Translations under genes and position numbers: made by a program
Part shown: piece after piece, positions 11,855 through 23,175 of the stretch
Numbering within the stretch: the stretch's first letter is position 1
Layout of the letters: each line of letters starts with the position of its first letter
Notes under the pieces: model-generated
Database searches by the model: none
The model's input: only the letters and a program-made list of their open reading frames with translations
Told to the model about the DNA's origin: nothing
Assembly (NCBI GenBank): GCA_964058805.1
Contig: CAXKVV010000081.1
Coordinates: 186,001 to 250,000 of the forward strand
Direction: 5' to 3'
DNA length: 64,000 nucleotides
Source of the DNA: Schoenoplectus triqueter
Taxonomy: Eukaryota; Streptophyta; Magnoliopsida; Poales; Cyperaceae

Positions 11855-14457
11855 ACTGAAATCCAGTACCAGAAGAAAGGAGGAGATTCTGAAGCAATTG
11901 AGAGAGGAACACTAAAAGCATATACACACACACACTTACTAGTTACAAAGAGAGAAGGATAGTAAGAGAAGTGACCAATTGGTGTTTTTACTCAAATAAA
12001 AGGTAATTGAATTGCATGTTCATCAATCAAGGTTGAGTCTTTGTACATTTTTCTCTGGGATTCTTGTACATCTTATTCGTATTTGTGTGATGAATGAAGG
12101 TTTCTTACTCGATCTTGCTATTAAGATTTCTTCTTTTACAAAATTTTCTTTTTCTTTTCTGATTTTATCAGTTCCTTTCATTAGAATTGATAATTGAATG
12201 CATAATTAGTCTTCAGTGAGCCACTGGCCCAATCAAAAAGTGATTGGTGAGCCTTTAGGCCTGGATTAGTTGTAAACATCAATAATTCACAATTAGATTG
12301 CTACTATGCTGGTTTCTGTTGTGAATTCTCATCTCTAATCGATTTTTTTACATTGTTTGCATAATAACTGAAAGACATGAACTTCTCATCTTTTAATCAC
12401 CTTAGTTGTATAATTTTAGTTGATTGAGAAGGTAGCCTTTGCAATTTCGTAACGAATTTGTTGAATCTGACACAAATCAGTGCATCGTTGAACTCTTCGA
12501 GAATGAATTAGTTAATAACATTGTAATCTCAGAGAGACACTGACCCTAACAATGTCTGGGTGAGTCTTTAGACCTGAGATATACTAATTATATGTAGAAA
12601 TTTAGTGAATTGCTAGAGTTTTGATCAGTTCCGAATCCATATCAGTCGGTACCGAGAATCACAATTGGTATTGTATTTCAACAACATCCAACTCAGCGAG
12701 CCACTGGCCCTAGCTTATGTTTGGTGTGCCTTTAGGCCTGAGGGATAGTAATTAAGGATGCTAGTTCAACAAACATCAGAGAATTACAATGAATTAGAAC
12801 CGGTACCGTCCAGTACTATGCATTGCCGAGCAGCACCATGCTCTAGCATGGCAGAGGGTGAAGAAGAAGCCTTCCTACTCGCCTCAGATCACATCAATGA
12901 GTTTAGACGATACTCATTGAGACTGCAATTGTCAAGAACATTAATTGAATTCATCGAATTCGACGATGAAATCAATTCGGTACTAATTCCAACCAATGCG
13001 CCTCAGCTGGTACCATCGTCTGACGTCAACCACCGTATGGATTTCCGATCAGGTACCACAGGGAGATTCACCAAAGTAAGACGATACTAGGACACTAATC
13101 TGATCGAAGGAGAAGAGCTCCGATCATCAGAAACGTCCCTTAACGTGAATCTTAAGCATCGGCAAGTTAGAGATATAGGGAGTTCACTTTGCACGACTCT
13201 TGAAGCGTTGCACTAATCTTGAGATCTATCAACGTATGGGATCTATCAAGAGTGCAGATAATTAAATCGAGAGAAAATCTGGGCCTCAGATCTGCCAAGC
13301 ACGCATCTCAACAACATCTGGCGGCCCAATTAAAATGAAGCATTAAATGAAAGATCTGTGTGAATCTTGATACAGATCCAATGGCTCAGATTAATCAATG
13401 GATTAATCTCGGCCCAGTTAGAGCAGGCCCAGTAAGAGAAAGGAAAAGAAAGAATTAATCTCGGCACAATTCATTAAACCCAATAGTCAATTAATAACAA
13501 AACAAATTAAAAATAAAGGGTAAATAAATCATTTGAAACTCCAAATTTACTCAATTTTATTTCTAAAAATTCTTTGTTTTTCATAGTATTTTTTATATAA
13601 AAATATTTTAATTTTAAAAATTTTACTATACTGAAACAATTTAAAAAGTAAAAGGACTTTATTTGCTTTTTTTGTTTGACAAAGCTTTGACTTACTATTT
13701 TGGCTATTATAAAAATCCCAAAAATTCAAATAAAATACTGAATAATAGCCAACTATTTTTTCTATTATTTTTGTAAGTGATTTTCTACAAAAATAAAGAG
13801 AGTTGAAAATCAAAAATAAAATCACCTTTGCAATTGAGATAATGATAAAGGGTATTATCTTATTAATAAAAAAACAATAATAAATGCAATGAATCTTTTA
13901 CATTTTAGAGGTGATTAAATAAGTTCACACAAGGGGTGTAGGGCAACAGAGTATTTTTGCACAAGTAATGCAACACTCAGAACAGTTAGTTAATAACAGT
14001 TATGACAAGAACATCCTAATATCTGCCAAGAAGACAACTGAGACTGCAACATCAACACAGCGAGTGTGTTGATTTCAAAGAAAAACATTATGATGTCTGA
14101 GAAGGTGACATCATGATGACTGGGATTGATGATCCATTGATCATTAATACACTGGCTGCCTCCCAAGACTGGCAGTGTATAAATAATAGGACTAAGCTAC
14201 TTGTAAGCCCATGATCTGACTAGATTAGGTGAGTTGAACTAAAATATCTAGAAACTCACTCCCTAATAAGTTTGTCTCAATATTAGACCAGCCAAGTGCT
14301 CCGAGTCTAATTTTGTGTACAAGGTAACCTTGAATCGGCTAAGTGCTCAGAATTCATGATTTAAGAGATCAAGTAAGACAATTGTAGGGACTCTGTCCAC
14401 TATCTACTGACTCTGTCTCCTGAACAACCATTCATGACTTGACATGCTAACAATACT

Positions 14458-15553
14458 AAACTGATCTGTTTGTAAGTTTGTCTTCTAGTTTATGAGATCA
14501 AATTGACATGTTGGTAAGTTTATCTCCTATGTCACAAGATTGAACTGATTTGTTAGTAAGTTCATCTCTCAAATTGTAAGATTGAACCGATCTGTTAGTA
14601 GGTTCATTTTCTAAAACAGTAAAATTGAATCGATCTTTTTGTAGGTTCATTCACTAACACACCTGCCTCAACGTTGAACTGGTTTAACGCTTCATGTTTG
14701 ACTTTGTATGCGGTAGTGTTCATAGGTTTATGAATCCGCCCAGTGCTTAAAATTCATGATCTAGAAGATCAGTAAGATGAAACAAGTGGGCCAAATCCAC
14801 CCATTTCCTGATTCACCAACCTCAAGATCAACCGACTAAGTGTTTCGAGTTGTATTTTATGTGATTGGTCATTAACTAGTAAAGATTGAACCGATCTGTA
14901 ATAGGTTCATCTTATAGATCAATTAAGGTCGAGTCGATCTGTTAGTAGACTTACCTTCCATCCCTCCCTAGAGATTGATATGTTAGTAAGATCGTCTCTC
15001 GGAGCGGTAAAGATTGAACTGATATGTAGTAAGTTCATCTTTCTCTATCACAGAATGAACTGATCTGTTAGTAAGTTCATCTGTACCTATCATCAATCGG
15101 CGAATTGATCTGTAGTAAGTTCGTCTGCCCACATCCCACGTAGGTTGAGTCGATCTGTTAGTAGATTCAATTTACACTGTATCTGTATCTGTGAACTAAC
15201 CTGTAGTAAGTTCACATGTATCATTTTTACCCGCATTCATGAACTGATCTGTAGTAAGTTCATCTATAACTCTATTATCTGTTTCAAAAAACTGATATGT
15301 AGTAAGTTCATCTGTATCTGTATCTGTTATCTGTCTTGAATTTGAACTGATCTATTTATAAGTTCATTTTCATCTGTTTCTAAAAACCCCGAACTGATTT
15401 GTAGCAAGTTCGTCTGTCAAAACTCTACGTAAGTTGAATCGATCTGTTTGTAGATTCAATTTACAATGTACCCCGAAGATAGAACTGATCTGTTAGTAAG
15501 TTCATCTTCTTTGTCATTTCTGCATCACTGGACTGATTTGTTAGTAAGTCCAG
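14458..15553. repeat. Tandem array of about 20 short stem-loops with co-varying stems
   Basis: About 20 units, mostly 40-50 bp apart, share a loop consensus GATCTGTTAGTA (11-12 nt). Flanking arms are inverted repeats of 5-8 bp whose sequences differ between units but match within a unit: TGAACT/AGTTCA (14541, 15014, 15055, 15342), TGAACC/GGTTCA (14583, 14886), TGAATC/GATTCA (15433), CGAACT/AGTTCG (15389), TGTGAACT/AGTTCACA (about 15191), CTGGACT/AGTCCAG (15528), AAACT/AGTTT (14458). A few units have a G-U type or single mismatch (14500, 14625, 14930, 15101, 15145, 15287), and the one near 14971 does not pair. The spacers between units are not conserved. Between 14660 and 14880 the array is interrupted by sequence resembling 14287-14390. 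Tandem repeats are known in the 3' regions of Tat/Ogre/Retand retrotransposons, which may be the context. Confidence 0.9.
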
Positions 15554-15996
15554 AGTGCTTTAGTGATCCCATCACCGAAGCACTTGATCACTCAATCACT
15601 TGATTATCATTTAGCTATAGTATTTACTTTCCCCTTTCGAGATCTAGAAGTGCCTCGAGGTTAATAGCCCAGGGTAATTAACAGTGTAGGCTTGCGCCCA
15701 CCGGAATCTAAAAGGATCCCAAATTAATAAAAACTCCCTGAATGTGCATCACAATGGGTATGAGCGGTGAATTCAATCGGCACTAAATATATTCACGCTC
15801 GGGAGGGATCTCTGTGTCCTTCTTCCGCATCCCATCGCCCCGTAGCGGTGAGGAGCGCGCGAAAAAGGGTCGCACAACACCCAAGAGTCATGATGATTGA
15901 TGAATTGTTTCATGTGCACTCATGACTCAGCTGCTGATATCTAATGTTCTTCTCTTCGTAGAATGGTTACCATTGACTCGCTATACTAAATACTAA
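15554..15996. other. Non-coding stretch after the stem-loop array
   Basis: No gene. A moderately GC-rich segment at 15640-15880 contains AGGAGCGCGCGAAAAAGGGT, which resembles the end region of some plant gypsy LTRs. I could not find a matching second copy or a target duplication. Confidence 0.4.
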
Positions 15997-16326
15997 AGGT
16001 GTGTTTGTTTAGCATTAGGTTAGTGCTAACCCGAAAATAACGGCTACTCAGAATAGCACCTGATATTTGACCACAAATTGCTATTCAGAACAGTTGAGGT
16101 TAGCTATTGTCTGCTAACTCAATGAAAACTTAGTTTAGCACTGTTCTTGTTTGCCTGCCCAACGGAAATTCCACTAATACATCCAAATAATATTTTACTA
16201 ACCCAAAATAGTAACTATTATTTTAATTCTCGTATTTCCCGAAATATCACTAACTTTACACTATTCTCAATTACTAACTCAAAAAATATTATTTTTAAAC
16301 TAATCTTTTCATCATCCAAACACACT
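15997..16326. mobile_element. Tourist-like MITE (about 330 bp)
   Basis: Ends are imperfect inverted repeats: AGGTGTGTTTG on the left and CAAACACACT on the right. They are flanked by TAA at 15994-15996 and TAA at 16327-16329, the 3-bp target type of PIF/Harbinger elements. The inside is non-coding and AT-rich, and the left end carries a small internal palindrome (TAGCATTAGGTTAGTGCTAA). The one-base offset in the TIRs keeps confidence moderate. Confidence 0.55.
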
Positions 16327-17800
16327 TAACAGAATGAATTGTCACATTTTTTTCTCTTTGCAATTTGTTCCTTGCTATTATCATACAATATGTGGGTCTA
16401 ACCCCAAATCCAACGTACCGTGTTTGTGTCTAATGTAAAATTGATTCGAAAATTATGCATACTAGGGCGGCAACTCGGTAGTGTCCTCAAAATATTAAAT
16501 CGCAAATATAAATTTTTAAATATATTTAATAAATTTTTTAATAAAAAATAATAATTTAATATTTTAAATGTTAAATATGTATATAATAATTAGTAATATT
16601 ATTATTATTGGATAAAATCAACGAAAGAGAAGTCTTAGACAAAGAATCATAAAAAAAATAAATTATTTTTAAAGTTAAATTCCACCTTAAATATATTATA
16701 CATATCAGTTTAAATGAGGAGAGAAAAAAAATTACATATAAATTATTAAATTTAAGCAGATGAAAAAAATTGGATAAAATCAACGAAAGAGAAGTCTTAA
16801 TGGTGTGATATGTATGAGCGGCCAAAATAGTTTAATGTAATTTGTCCATGATTATAGCGGCCAAAATAATCAACGATAGAGAAGTTTATAGCGGCCAAAA
16901 TAATTCTTTTTGATCTTTTACCTCAAATTACTATAAAAAATGTACTTATTAACCAGAGAACAAAAGAGAAGGTATCCGTGTTAATAGTTATGGATGTCAA
17001 ATGGTGCCATATTGTTTCTCAAAAAAAAAAAAAATGGTGCCATATTGTGCACTTCAATTAATAAAGTAAATCGTTATATATGCTTTACATCCTCTTGTTT
17101 ATAGTGTACATACAAAATTTTGGATATTCTGACCACACTTATTAACTACCAAAAATTAGAATATACCTGTCAAAATTAAATTTTCGTTACCTCTAGATGC
17201 AGATCTTAACAAAAGCCAAAATGATGATATAATTCTGTGTAATTAGTAAATTATTTTGCTATTTGATAATTGATAGTGATAATGTGAACAAAATTCAAGT
17301 TAATTAATTTTGTTACTTCAAAGTTTAAAAATAATATTTTTTTTATTATTTTTTTAACAATCACCAAAAATTTTATACTAGATTCCTCAAGAAAATAAAA
17401 ATGCTAACATTTCTCTTTAATTCCATTATTGATACCGTGTTTCAAATAATTGTTGTGCTTCATTGTCACCTCCTCGGAGATTATTTTAGTTATTCTATTC
17501 ATTAAAATAATACTGAGAAATTATAAAACTCCAAACACAAATCTAAAATCCACTCATGATAGATGAGATGCCAGATCTCCGGTTTTTCCACATTAAGAAA
17601 ATTTAATTCTTCGAATTATAACATGACAGCAACCCATACGGAGATGAAAACGGGATCCGACCCGACGGGTTAATCCGATCTGACATGATTCGAAAATAAA
17701 TGAGTTCGATATTAATTTAATTTTTTTGATCTGAATCGGATCGCATGAGCCCATTGTCATGTCATGGGTCTTGATCCATTGTCATGTCAGCAAAAATATT
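16327..17800. other. AT-rich intergenic DNA with short direct repeats
   Basis: No gene. A 30-bp direct repeat starting TTGGATAAAATCAACGAAAG occurs at about 16609-16638 and 16770-16799. A GCGGCCAAAATA motif occurs three times (about 16818, 16857, 16889). AAATGGTGCCATATTGT occurs twice around a poly-A run (about 16999 and 17033). These look like slippage or transposon debris. Confidence 0.6.
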
Positions 17801-17872
17801 GGAGACGCGGGGAATCGAACCCCGTGCCTCTCGCATGCGAAGCGAGCGCTCTACCATATGAGCTACGTCCCC
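17801..17872 (-). tRNA. tRNA-Ala (anticodon CGC)
   Basis: The 72-nt cloverleaf on the minus strand is complete: acceptor stem GGGGACG/CGTCTCC with the G3-U70 wobble that marks tRNA-Ala, D arm GCTC/GAGC with an 8-nt loop, anticodon stem CTCGC/GCGAG around loop TTCGCAT (anticodon CGC, reads GCG), and T arm CGGGG/CCCCG with TTCGATT. The A box (TAGCTCATATGG) and B box (GGTTCGATTCC) of the internal pol III promoter are intact. No intron. The 3' CCA is not encoded, as usual for nuclear tRNAs. It looks functional. Confidence 0.97.
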
Positions 17873-18184
17873 TGTTGTAAATTAGATGGCGATAAAATTT
17901 TTAATTCAGATATTTATTGTCCCAGAAGAGCGCCAGAGAAGACTAGGCGCATGTGAACTGCAAGAGTTTAAGAATAATTAACAAAATTTATCAGGTGTGG
18001 TGCAATTGGGCATCGCAACCATATGAGCTACGTCCCCTGTTGTGAATTAGATGGCGATAAAAATTTTAATACAGATATTTATTGTCCCAGAAGAGCGCCA
18101 GAGAAGACTAGGCGCATGTGAAGTGCAAGAGTTTAAGAATAATTAACAAAATTTATCAGGTGTGGTGCAATTGGGCATCGCAAC
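17854..18184. repeat. 165-bp tandem duplication that includes the tRNA 5' end
   Basis: The block 17854-18018 is repeated at 18019-18184, starting in both cases with CCATATGAGCTACGTCCCCT and ending TTGGGCATCGCAA. The first 19 bases are the 5' end of the minus-strand tRNA-Ala (acceptor strand and part of the D arm), so the second copy carries only a tRNA fragment. Only a few substitutions separate the copies, so the duplication is young. Confidence 0.95.
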
Positions 18185-20757
18185 GCTTTATGTTACTTGT
18201 ATTTGAGAGACTGTATCCATTCAAATGATACTTGGAATTAATCTCCATCGCAGAGACCGTACGTACCCATTCCAGACTCTCCCTGTCTCCGGTTCGCTGA
18301 TAAAGGAATCACGTGGCTCGCTCGAGATCGATTAATTATTGTCTCAATCGTTAGTGGACCGAATCGTTTAATGAGATGGCTCGTTAAGTTAATGGACCGA
18401 GTTTGAATTTTGGTTGGTTCAGCTTATTAGACTTGTTTGGCGTTCTTGTGGGACAATGAATATCTCTATTAAGAATTTTATATTATTTTTTATATTATTT
18501 TTATTATAGATCCTTAATATAATAAGTAGTTTATAGTATTATATGTACTTCAATTATTATATCAAATTTGCATAAAATATATTATCATTAGTTATTTTAT
18601 TAATTTTTATATATATTTTAATATAAAATATTATTAAATATTAAATAAGTTTTAATTAAGTTAAGTCTCAAATGCAAACTTTTTACTTAAAAATAGTTAA
18701 TGAACTAACTCAGCTCAATTTCTTAAGCTAATGAGCTGAGAACAAATTTGAATCAAATTGTTTACGGACCTGCCCGGTTCTACACTTCTACTAGTTTACC
18801 AGCCTCATGCCATGCGACTGGTTCGAACTCGACGAATTTTGTAGTCACCTCACACTGTGGGCCCCAGTCACAATTGCCCCGTGAGAATGACTGAACACTT
18901 GAACAGCATCTCTTGATCCCCAGAGGCCTTTTGGGGCCTCTGTTTTACAACGACGTGACATGCTGCCACAAGTTAACCACTTGTTGCAAACTCCTCGAAG
19001 AAAATAATACATCATGCGGGGCCCAGTTACTTTGCGCCTATCAGCATAGGACGAAATCACTATTTGCCGACGTTGCTACTTGCCAGTACATGATAGTTGA
19101 CCAGACATTGGTATAGAATCGAATTTGATATATATACTTGCAAGATGCAGCTTAAATCTAAATCAATATAAATATATAGAATCGAATTTGGGAGATACGC
19201 ACTCTGTCATGTGATAGAGCATATAGATAATAAGGTAACCAAAAAGCCAACACGTACTTCGTCTCATCCCAACCGGGGAAAGTAATAGCACGCTAAATGT
19301 AATCACAGAACTAATAAAGTTGAGATTATTCGGTACGTTGGTTGTTCATGAACCAATTACTTAATGAAGTTGGTAATCCTTCTGCTTTCTAATTAGACAG
19401 AATCAACCACATCAGCAAACAGAAACCGAATAGAACCAAAGCAACAGAATAATACTAGAGCTCTCAGACTATTACATTGTTATGGGCCACTACATAAATC
19501 TAAATAATGAATTAAGTTAAAAACAAAAAAAAAAATCAAAAACAAAGAACCAGACAGGAAGACTGATTGTGCAATAAATTGAGAAGTTAGAATTACGCAT
19601 ATGATTATTATCTAATTAAAGCCCCATTAGCGTTGCTTCCGGCTATTTCTCCACTTGCTATTGCAGCTATTTCTCCCTTTGGAGTCCCCAGTACCACTAG
19701 CCTGTGATTAAAAAAAATTGACAAGGATAGTGATCAATTTTATATTTCATTAGAAATAAAATTTGGCCCGTCCCCGCCAACCAATTTCAGAAAAGAGCAT
19801 TTCAGTGCATAATAATGGGGTCCCCAGTGGTTTAACAAATAGCAGTTGTGCCACAAGAAGAAAAGAAGAAAAGTCACACTGCTGGTACCAGATCATATCT
19901 GATAAATCACACTGAAAAGGTATTCTGTCCCATTCAAGACAAAATAAGTTATTTTTCTCAAAATAAAAGTTCTATATACGAAATGCTCCTAGTGCAAGTA
20001 TGGTCCCTCAGAATTGGAAGGCCCCTCAAGATCTGGGCAGCCCATCTCATATCAGATGGTCCAGATAGAGCCTGACTGTAAAAGTATAACTGGACCCCCC
20101 CTACCCGCCATCTGCCAGACTTTAATAGCAAAATGCCGAGTCTGATCTGAACCGTCTGAACTGAAAGCAATGGGCCAGATCAGCCAAATTAAATTGCATA
20201 CTACTGGACAGGAGCTGGCTGAACCCAACAAGACATCCTAGACATGGTGCATATAACATATGATGGCCTAGTATTCCCCCCATGTGCCAAAGTGTATTTA
20301 CATACTATATAGCCAAAAGAACATAGATGATAGATCTGTGTAATTATTCCATGAACTGCAATATGTGGAGCCAGAATCTGGCAATGCAGCAAGTTGATTC
20401 CATTCAGGCTACGCAACAAGAAAACTGCCATAACATTACAACATTTTCTTGTGTACAAATTATACAAAGAAAGAGGATAATTCTAAATGGAAATGACAAA
20501 ATGTATATATATATAGGAAAATTCAAAGTTCATATATGTGCAAACACCAACATATGCATCTAAGAGAAAAATCTAATAAAGCGAGCAATACGAATTCGGA
20601 AAAACTAAATGAATAATGAAACTTTTTTATCAGGTGTTTGATCGGGGATAAATGAAAGTAAAGTGACACAAAGGGAAAGACCAGCGTCGAGAGACCAGTC
20701 CATAACATGTCATTCTAATTAAAGTAACCTCCCATTACATTTAACTGCTATATTAGT
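18185..20757. other. Intergenic region between tRNA and J-domain gene
   Basis: No gene is recognised. It holds an AT-rich low-complexity stretch (18470-18670) and a GC-richer stretch at 18780-19080 that carries only short random frames. The 3' UTR of the minus-strand J-domain gene must lie just left of 20758. Confidence 0.6.
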
Positions 20758-22363
20758 CTACCTTACAGGATTATAAGAAAGTAAAAAGGGACTAACCCCA
20801 AAACAAAAGGTTCCTGAGACTGAGCTCGGCATCTCAAAACCCGACTTCGCCTGGTTCATCTCCGAGCAGCTCCTCTTGTTATTCCTGTTCACTGACTCAT
20901 TACAAAATTGAAATGAAAACAATGATGGTGGTGAAGGAGATGATGACAACGATGATGATGATGTGCCCACATCCGATGACATCCGAGCCCCACAGAATCC
21001 CGAATCCAGATCAGTCTGAAACATTTCCACAAACAGTTGTTGCAGATCCTCAAAGCTCTCTTGTTTGTTCTCCTGTACATCAGTCGTGAAGAATGCGTCT
21101 TAAATCAAATCAATTGGAAGAGACTTTCAGATTAGAAAATACCGGAAGTTAAATATTCATCTTAATTGAAAGGGAAGCATCCAATCTACTTTTGTTTACT
21201 TAATTTGTGATCAAATTAGTACAAGGGACAACATTTGAGAAATAAAATTGACAGGGTAAAAGGTAACAGGTTCTTACACTGGGCTTGATTTGGCTCATCA
21301 TTTGAGCCATTTCCCCCAGGAACTCTCCCATCGCCTGAAAGAAAAACAGACGAAATAACTAATAGTTTAAAAAGATGATCCTATTAAAAATCAATTGATG
21401 GTAATCCTCAGGTTGACTTGAGACGTACACCGTGATCCTCATCATCACTGTCATAGGCTCCAACATCGTACAGGAATCTCTTGCTGGAATCTGACAACAC
21501 TGCACACTCATTACAAAGCCGTGAGCTGATTATTATTTCTGTTTATCTAAATTAATTTTTCTAAAGCTGCAGTAAGCCAGTAACCAATTGATTAGAGACA
21601 AACTCTATGGTCACCTTGTAAATATAGTCCAAATATCTGAGGGATATAACAGAGTAAACAAACCAGAGTAGGCGCCTTGGATTTGCTGGAATTTCTCCTT
21701 GGCTTCTTCAATGCATCTGGAATTTCCTGATGCTGTGCATCTATCAGGATGCCATCTCTGCCATCAAAATATTGAAGCAAAAAAATTAAACATTGGTACT
21801 TGGTCTGAAAACAATTAGGTGAGCTGTAAACCTACGCTGTTTTTTTTAATTAAGGAAAAGATTAATTTGTCCATTATAATTAACTGTACAAGGAATGGAT
21901 TAAAAATTTGTCAACAAATGTGAATACCAGTACAATAAAAAGAAATATTTTCTGTTAACCAATCAGAGAACCACAAAGCAAACAACTTTGCAAGGTATTC
22001 TAGCATTGACTGCGAACTCTCAATTTTTAATTTTTAGCGGTTCACAAATGATCAAATTATTGGGTTTTATTTCAAACCAAAGCGGGAAATTTTGTATCAT
22101 CACCTTCTAAGCAACAAAATTTCCAAGTAAACCCGTGAAAAATTGATTTGTCCAAGGTCACCAAAAACTAATAATAATTAATACAATTATAAAATTAAAC
22201 CGAATCGGAACAGAAATTTCCATACCAACGCTAGCTTCTTGTACGCATTTTTAAGGTCAGATTCGCTACACTCCTTCTTGAGCCCCAGGACAGCATACAA
22301 GTCGACCGCTCCGGCGTCGGCGGCATCGCCTCCCCCGGCGCTCTTCTCCTCTCCGGCAGCCAT
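20758..22363 (-). CDS. J-domain (DnaJ-like) co-chaperone, 224 aa, five exons
   Basis: Minus-strand exons 22363-22226, 21757-21664, 21499-21429, 21334-21278 and 21072-20758 join without frame error (675 nt). Introns are GT-AG; the third donor is best placed at GTACGT to keep phase. Residues about 20-85 form a J domain: LYAVLGL, ESDLKNAYKKLAL, the Hsp70-activating HPD (RWHPDR, His49), KFQQIQGAYSVLSD and KRFLYD. An acidic DSDDEDHG stretch and a Met-rich GEFLGEMAQMMSQ block follow, then a Ser/Pro-rich tail ending LLSYNPVR. There is no Gly/Phe region, zinc finger or signal peptide, so it is a short type III J protein, probably nuclear or cytosolic, that would stimulate Hsp70 ATPase. The start is the only ATG before the J domain, after a (GA)n-bearing leader. 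It appears intact; client and partner are unknown. Confidence 0.93.
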
Positions 22364-22700
22364 CACCGTTCAGACACGCCACCATAAAACGGCGAAGAAA
22401 CCACCACTTTAGACTATTAATAGATTAAAATAATATAGCCGTGGGATTCAACGAACTCTCACACGCAACGCAAACCCATGGTTGTTTTGAGAGAGAGAGA
22501 GATGAATGGTCTCTAGTCTCTACAACTAGGAAGCCTCCAGAAAGTTTATTTCTGCCTTATTTGCTTTTCTTTTCGAGTTTTTTTTTTTTCTTTATTTCAT
22601 TCTGTCTTTAGTTGTATTTGTATACATATTGTTTCTGATATCAGGCTATCAGCATATAATTGTGTGGCAATGGGTTAAAGATCCGATAGGGCTCTTACCA
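22364..22700. promoter_or_regulatory. 5' leader/promoter side of the J-domain gene
   Basis: Immediately upstream (right) of the minus-strand ATG. It includes a GAGAGAGAGAGAGA run at 22490-22503 (CT repeat on the coding strand), common in plant leaders, and an AT-rich stretch around 22410-22440 (TTAATAGATTAAAATAATATAG). No unambiguous TATA box was chosen. Confidence 0.4.
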
Positions 22701-23175
22701 TTAAGAGGGCTCCAAGAAAAGTTTGTAATTCGTAATTCGTTCGGTATTCGATTCGTTTATAGTTCGAATTCGGTTCACTCGATTAGATTTTTTGATAGTT
22801 TGATTCGAGTTCGATTCAATAATTTTTTTAATGAACTAGTTTGAGTTTAATTCATAATAGTTTGATATGTAGTTATTTATATACATTTTTAACTATTTAA
22901 TTAATAATATATACAATATCATAATTATTTTATTATAAAATTAATAAATTATTATAAAATTATTATTAAATTAATAAATATTAATTAATTTATCTCTAGT
23001 TATTTATGATAATATAAAAATTAGAATAGTTGAGTTCATTTAGAGTTCGATTTCAGTTTGAGTTTGATTTAGCTCGAGTTCGATTTATTTCGAGTTTGAT
23101 TTAGTTCGAATTCGATTTAGTTTGAAATAATTTCAAATCAAATTCAAACAACAATGAGTTCGATCGAATTCAATT
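22701..23175. repeat. TTCGA-rich dispersed repeat (unclassified)
   Basis: The stretch is dominated by variants of AGTTCGATTT and AGTTCGAATTCG at both ends (22725-22840 and 23035-23175) around an AT-rich centre. It resembles in style the CTCGAG-rich hAT elements elsewhere in the window, but I see no clear TIRs or target duplication. Confidence 0.35.

Larger units (their letters stand above)
9036..14457. other. Repetitive non-coding region upstream of the PMD gene
   Basis: No gene is supported. It contains: a diverged two-copy repeat at 9339-9820 (period 241 bp); a block at about 9920-10110 with an inverted copy elsewhere in the window (23920-24105), so it is repetitive; a consensus TATA box at 11848-11854; three spaced copies of an AGCCACTGGCCC...CCTTTAGGCCTGAG motif (about 12217-12265, 12524-12580, 12693-12745); and an open frame at 12758-13090 (110 codons, acidic, unrecognised). 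Its end (13500-13900) is AT-rich. It may be the long 3' end or LTR of the Tat element, but I found no LTR boundaries. Confidence 0.5.

Noticed and set aside
14458..15553. Possible CRISPR-like array (regular repeats with unique spacers)
   Set aside because: The window is plant nuclear DNA, the repeats vary in their arms, spacing is irregular and there are no cas genes. It is a degenerate tandem repeat.
9036..15960. A single very long LTR of the Tat element
   Set aside because: Suggestive features exist (TATA box, repeats) but no TG...CA ends, second copy or target duplication could be found in the window.
18845..19116. Opposed 67-71 aa frames in a GC-richer patch
   Set aside because: Overlapping on both strands without motifs; not supported as genes.
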